NCBI GenBank assembly: GCA_023432305.1
Contig: JAEYUT010000059.1
Location: 1-5,459, forward strand
From: Actinomycetes bacterium
GTDB lineage: Bacteria > Actinomycetota > Actinomycetes > Actinomycetales > Microbacteriaceae
Reading direction: 5' to 3'
Length of the DNA stretch: 5,459 nt
The notes below the pieces were generated by a model that worked only from the letters and a program-made list of their open reading frames with translations, was not told the DNA's origin and searched no databases. This document shows positions 4,258-5,459 of the stretch, piece by piece; the stretch's first letter is position 1; every line of letters starts with the position of its first letter. The position numbers were made by a program, and so were the translations under genes.

Positions 4258-5459
4258 GTGACCGAGCTGTTCGCCGATCGACACATCGGCACGGATGACG
4301 ACGCCCAGCGCACGATGCTCGCCGCCCTCGGGTACGCGAGCGTCGACGCCCTCATGGATGCGGCGGTGCCCTCGGGAATCCGTGTCGCCGACGACCTCGT
4401 CTCCGTGCTGCCGCCCGCAGCATCCGAGGTGGAGGCGCTCGCCGAGCTGCGTGCCCTCGCGTCGCGCAATCGCGTGACCCGGCCCATGATCGGCTTGGGC
4501 TACTACGGCACGGTCACCCCGAGTGTGATCCAGCGCAACGTGCTCGAGAACCCCAGCTGGTACACGGCCTACACGCCGTATCAGCCTGAGATCTCGCAGG
4601 GGCGCCTCGAAGCGCTCATCAACTTCCAGACGATGGTCACCGACCTCACGGGCCTCGCCACAGCGAACGCCTCGATGCTCGATGAGGGCACGGCCGTCGT
4701 CGAGGCGATGCTGCTCGCGCGTCGTGCCTCGCGCGGCGCATCGAACGTGTTCCTCGTGGATGCGGATGCGCTCCCGCGCACGAAGGCGCTGCTCGCGCAC
4801 CGTGCCGAGGCAGTCGGCATCGAGCTCGTCGAGACCGACTACGCAGGCGAGCTTCCTATGGCTTTCGGGGCCTTCATCCAATACCCCGGTGCCTCCGGGC
4901 GAATCTGGAACCCCGCCGACGTCATCGCGCGCGTGAAGGGTGCAGGCGGCCTCGCCGTCGTCGCCGCCGATCTGCTCGCCCTCGCGCTCATCACCTCGCC
5001 CGGCGAGCTGGGTGCGGATGTCGCGGTCGGCACGACGCAGCGCTTCGGTGTGCCGCTCGGCTTCGGCGGCCCCCACGCGGGCTACATGGCGGTGCGTGCG
5101 GGCCTCGAACGCCAGATGCCGGGCCGCCTCGTGGGCGTCTCGCAGGATGCGAACGGCTACCCCGCCTACCGCCTCTCGCTGCAGACGCGCGAGCAGCACA
5201 TCCGCCGCGAGAAGGCCACGAGCAACATCTGCACCGCCCAGGTGCTGCTGGCCATCATGGCCAGCATGTACGCGGTGTATCACGGGCCCGAGGGGCTCAA
5301 GCGCATCGCCCGCCGCGTCCACGCCCTGACGCAGGGGCTCGCCGCCGGCCTGCAGCGTCTCGGGCACACGCTCGACCACGCCGCGTTCTTCGACACCATC
5401 CGCGTCCGCCCCAACCAGCTCCCCGTCGAGAGCTGCCTCGCCGCCGCCCGCTCGTCGAA
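4258..5459 (+). CDS. gcvP: Glycine dehydrogenase (decarboxylating), P protein, 3'-partial
   Basis: The frame runs from GTG at 4258 to the window edge without a stop: 400 complete codons of a protein usually about 950 aa long. GcvP is the PLP enzyme that decarboxylates glycine and loads the aminomethyl group on lipoyl-GcvH. Visible signatures are FADRHIG (5-11) typical of the N-terminus, GLGYYGT (79-85), [20 protein letters not shown] (98-117), [11 protein letters not shown] (122-132), [11 protein letters not shown] (136-146), [15 protein letters not shown] (264-278), [10 protein letters not shown] (288-297) and [21 protein letters not shown] (308-328). All lie in the N-terminal half; the PLP-binding lysine is in the C-terminal half, beyond the window. 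The length already seen and the family layout suggest a single-chain GcvP rather than the split GcvPA/GcvPB form, though GcvPA alone is about 450 aa, so the split form is not strictly excluded. The gene follows gcvH by 21 bases. Confidence 0.95.
   Translation, partial: MTELFADRHIGTDDDAQRTMLAALGYASVDALMDAAVPSGIRVADDLVSVLPPAASEVEALAELRALASRNRVTRPMIGLGYYGTVTPSVIQRNVLENPSWYTAYTPYQPEISQGRLEALINFQTMVTDLTGLATANASMLDEGTAVVEAMLLARRASRGASNVFLVDADALPRTKALLAHRAEAVGIELVETDYAGELPMAFGAFIQYPGASGRIWNPADVIARVKGAGGLAVVAADLLALALITSPGELGADVAVGTTQRFGVPLGFGGPHAGYMAVRAGLERQMPGRLVGVSQDANGYPAYRLSLQTREQHIRREKATSNICTAQVLLAIMASMYAVYHGPEGLKRIARRVHALTQGLAAGLQRLGHTLDHAAFFDTIRVRPNQLPVESCLAAARSS

Noticed and set aside
3844..5379. 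A 511-codon open frame on the minus strand opposite gcvH and gcvP
   Set aside because: It is opposite two confidently identified genes, and its His/Arg/Glu/Val-rich composition is what the reverse complement of high-GC coding sequence gives. No recognisable domain or ribosome binding site was seen.

Overview
The window comes from a high-GC actinobacterium, most likely a member of the Microbacteriaceae. Coding regions favour G/C in third codon positions. Two genes belong to a small-protein family that I know mainly from Microbacteriaceae (now DUF7882, often mis-annotated as 'ATP-dependent DNA ligase'). Two genes appear to be expressed from leaderless promoters, which is common in this group.

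Left part (1-1733): the 3' part of a membrane-anchored protein of unknown function enters from the left and ends at a strong hairpin terminator (552-588). Next come a DUF7882-type gene (656-985, +), a small unrecognised gene (1064-1354, +) and a second DUF7882-type gene on the opposite strand (1374-1733, -). The two recognised paralogs share clear protein similarity. The gene between them can be aligned to them weakly along its whole length and may be a diverged third copy. A divergent 116-bp promoter region holding a perfect inverted repeat separates this cluster from a five-helix membrane protein gene (1850-2455, +).

Right part (2456-5459): this is a glycine cleavage system operon in the order gcvT-gcvH-gcvP, preceded by a tandem glycine riboswitch of about 200 nt. 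The leader contains a promoter-like element, aptamer 1 (strong P1 helix at 2508-2515/2580-2587), aptamer 2 (recognisable 3' half, unusual 5' half) and then a hairpin whose 3' arm contains the gcvT ribosome binding site. I see no U-tract terminator in the leader, so I infer control at translation initiation. gcvT and gcvH overlap by one base (TGATG), and gcvP follows after 21 nt with its own ribosome binding site. gcvP runs off the right edge after 400 codons.

The three proteins are the T, H and P components of the glycine cleavage complex. P decarboxylates glycine, H carries the aminomethyl group on its lipoyl arm, and T transfers the one-carbon unit to tetrahydrofolate. The L protein (dihydrolipoyl dehydrogenase) is not in the window. 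I found no tRNA, rRNA, CRISPR array, insertion sequence or origin. The only gene-free stretches are short; the longest (2456-2728) is filled by the riboswitch leader.
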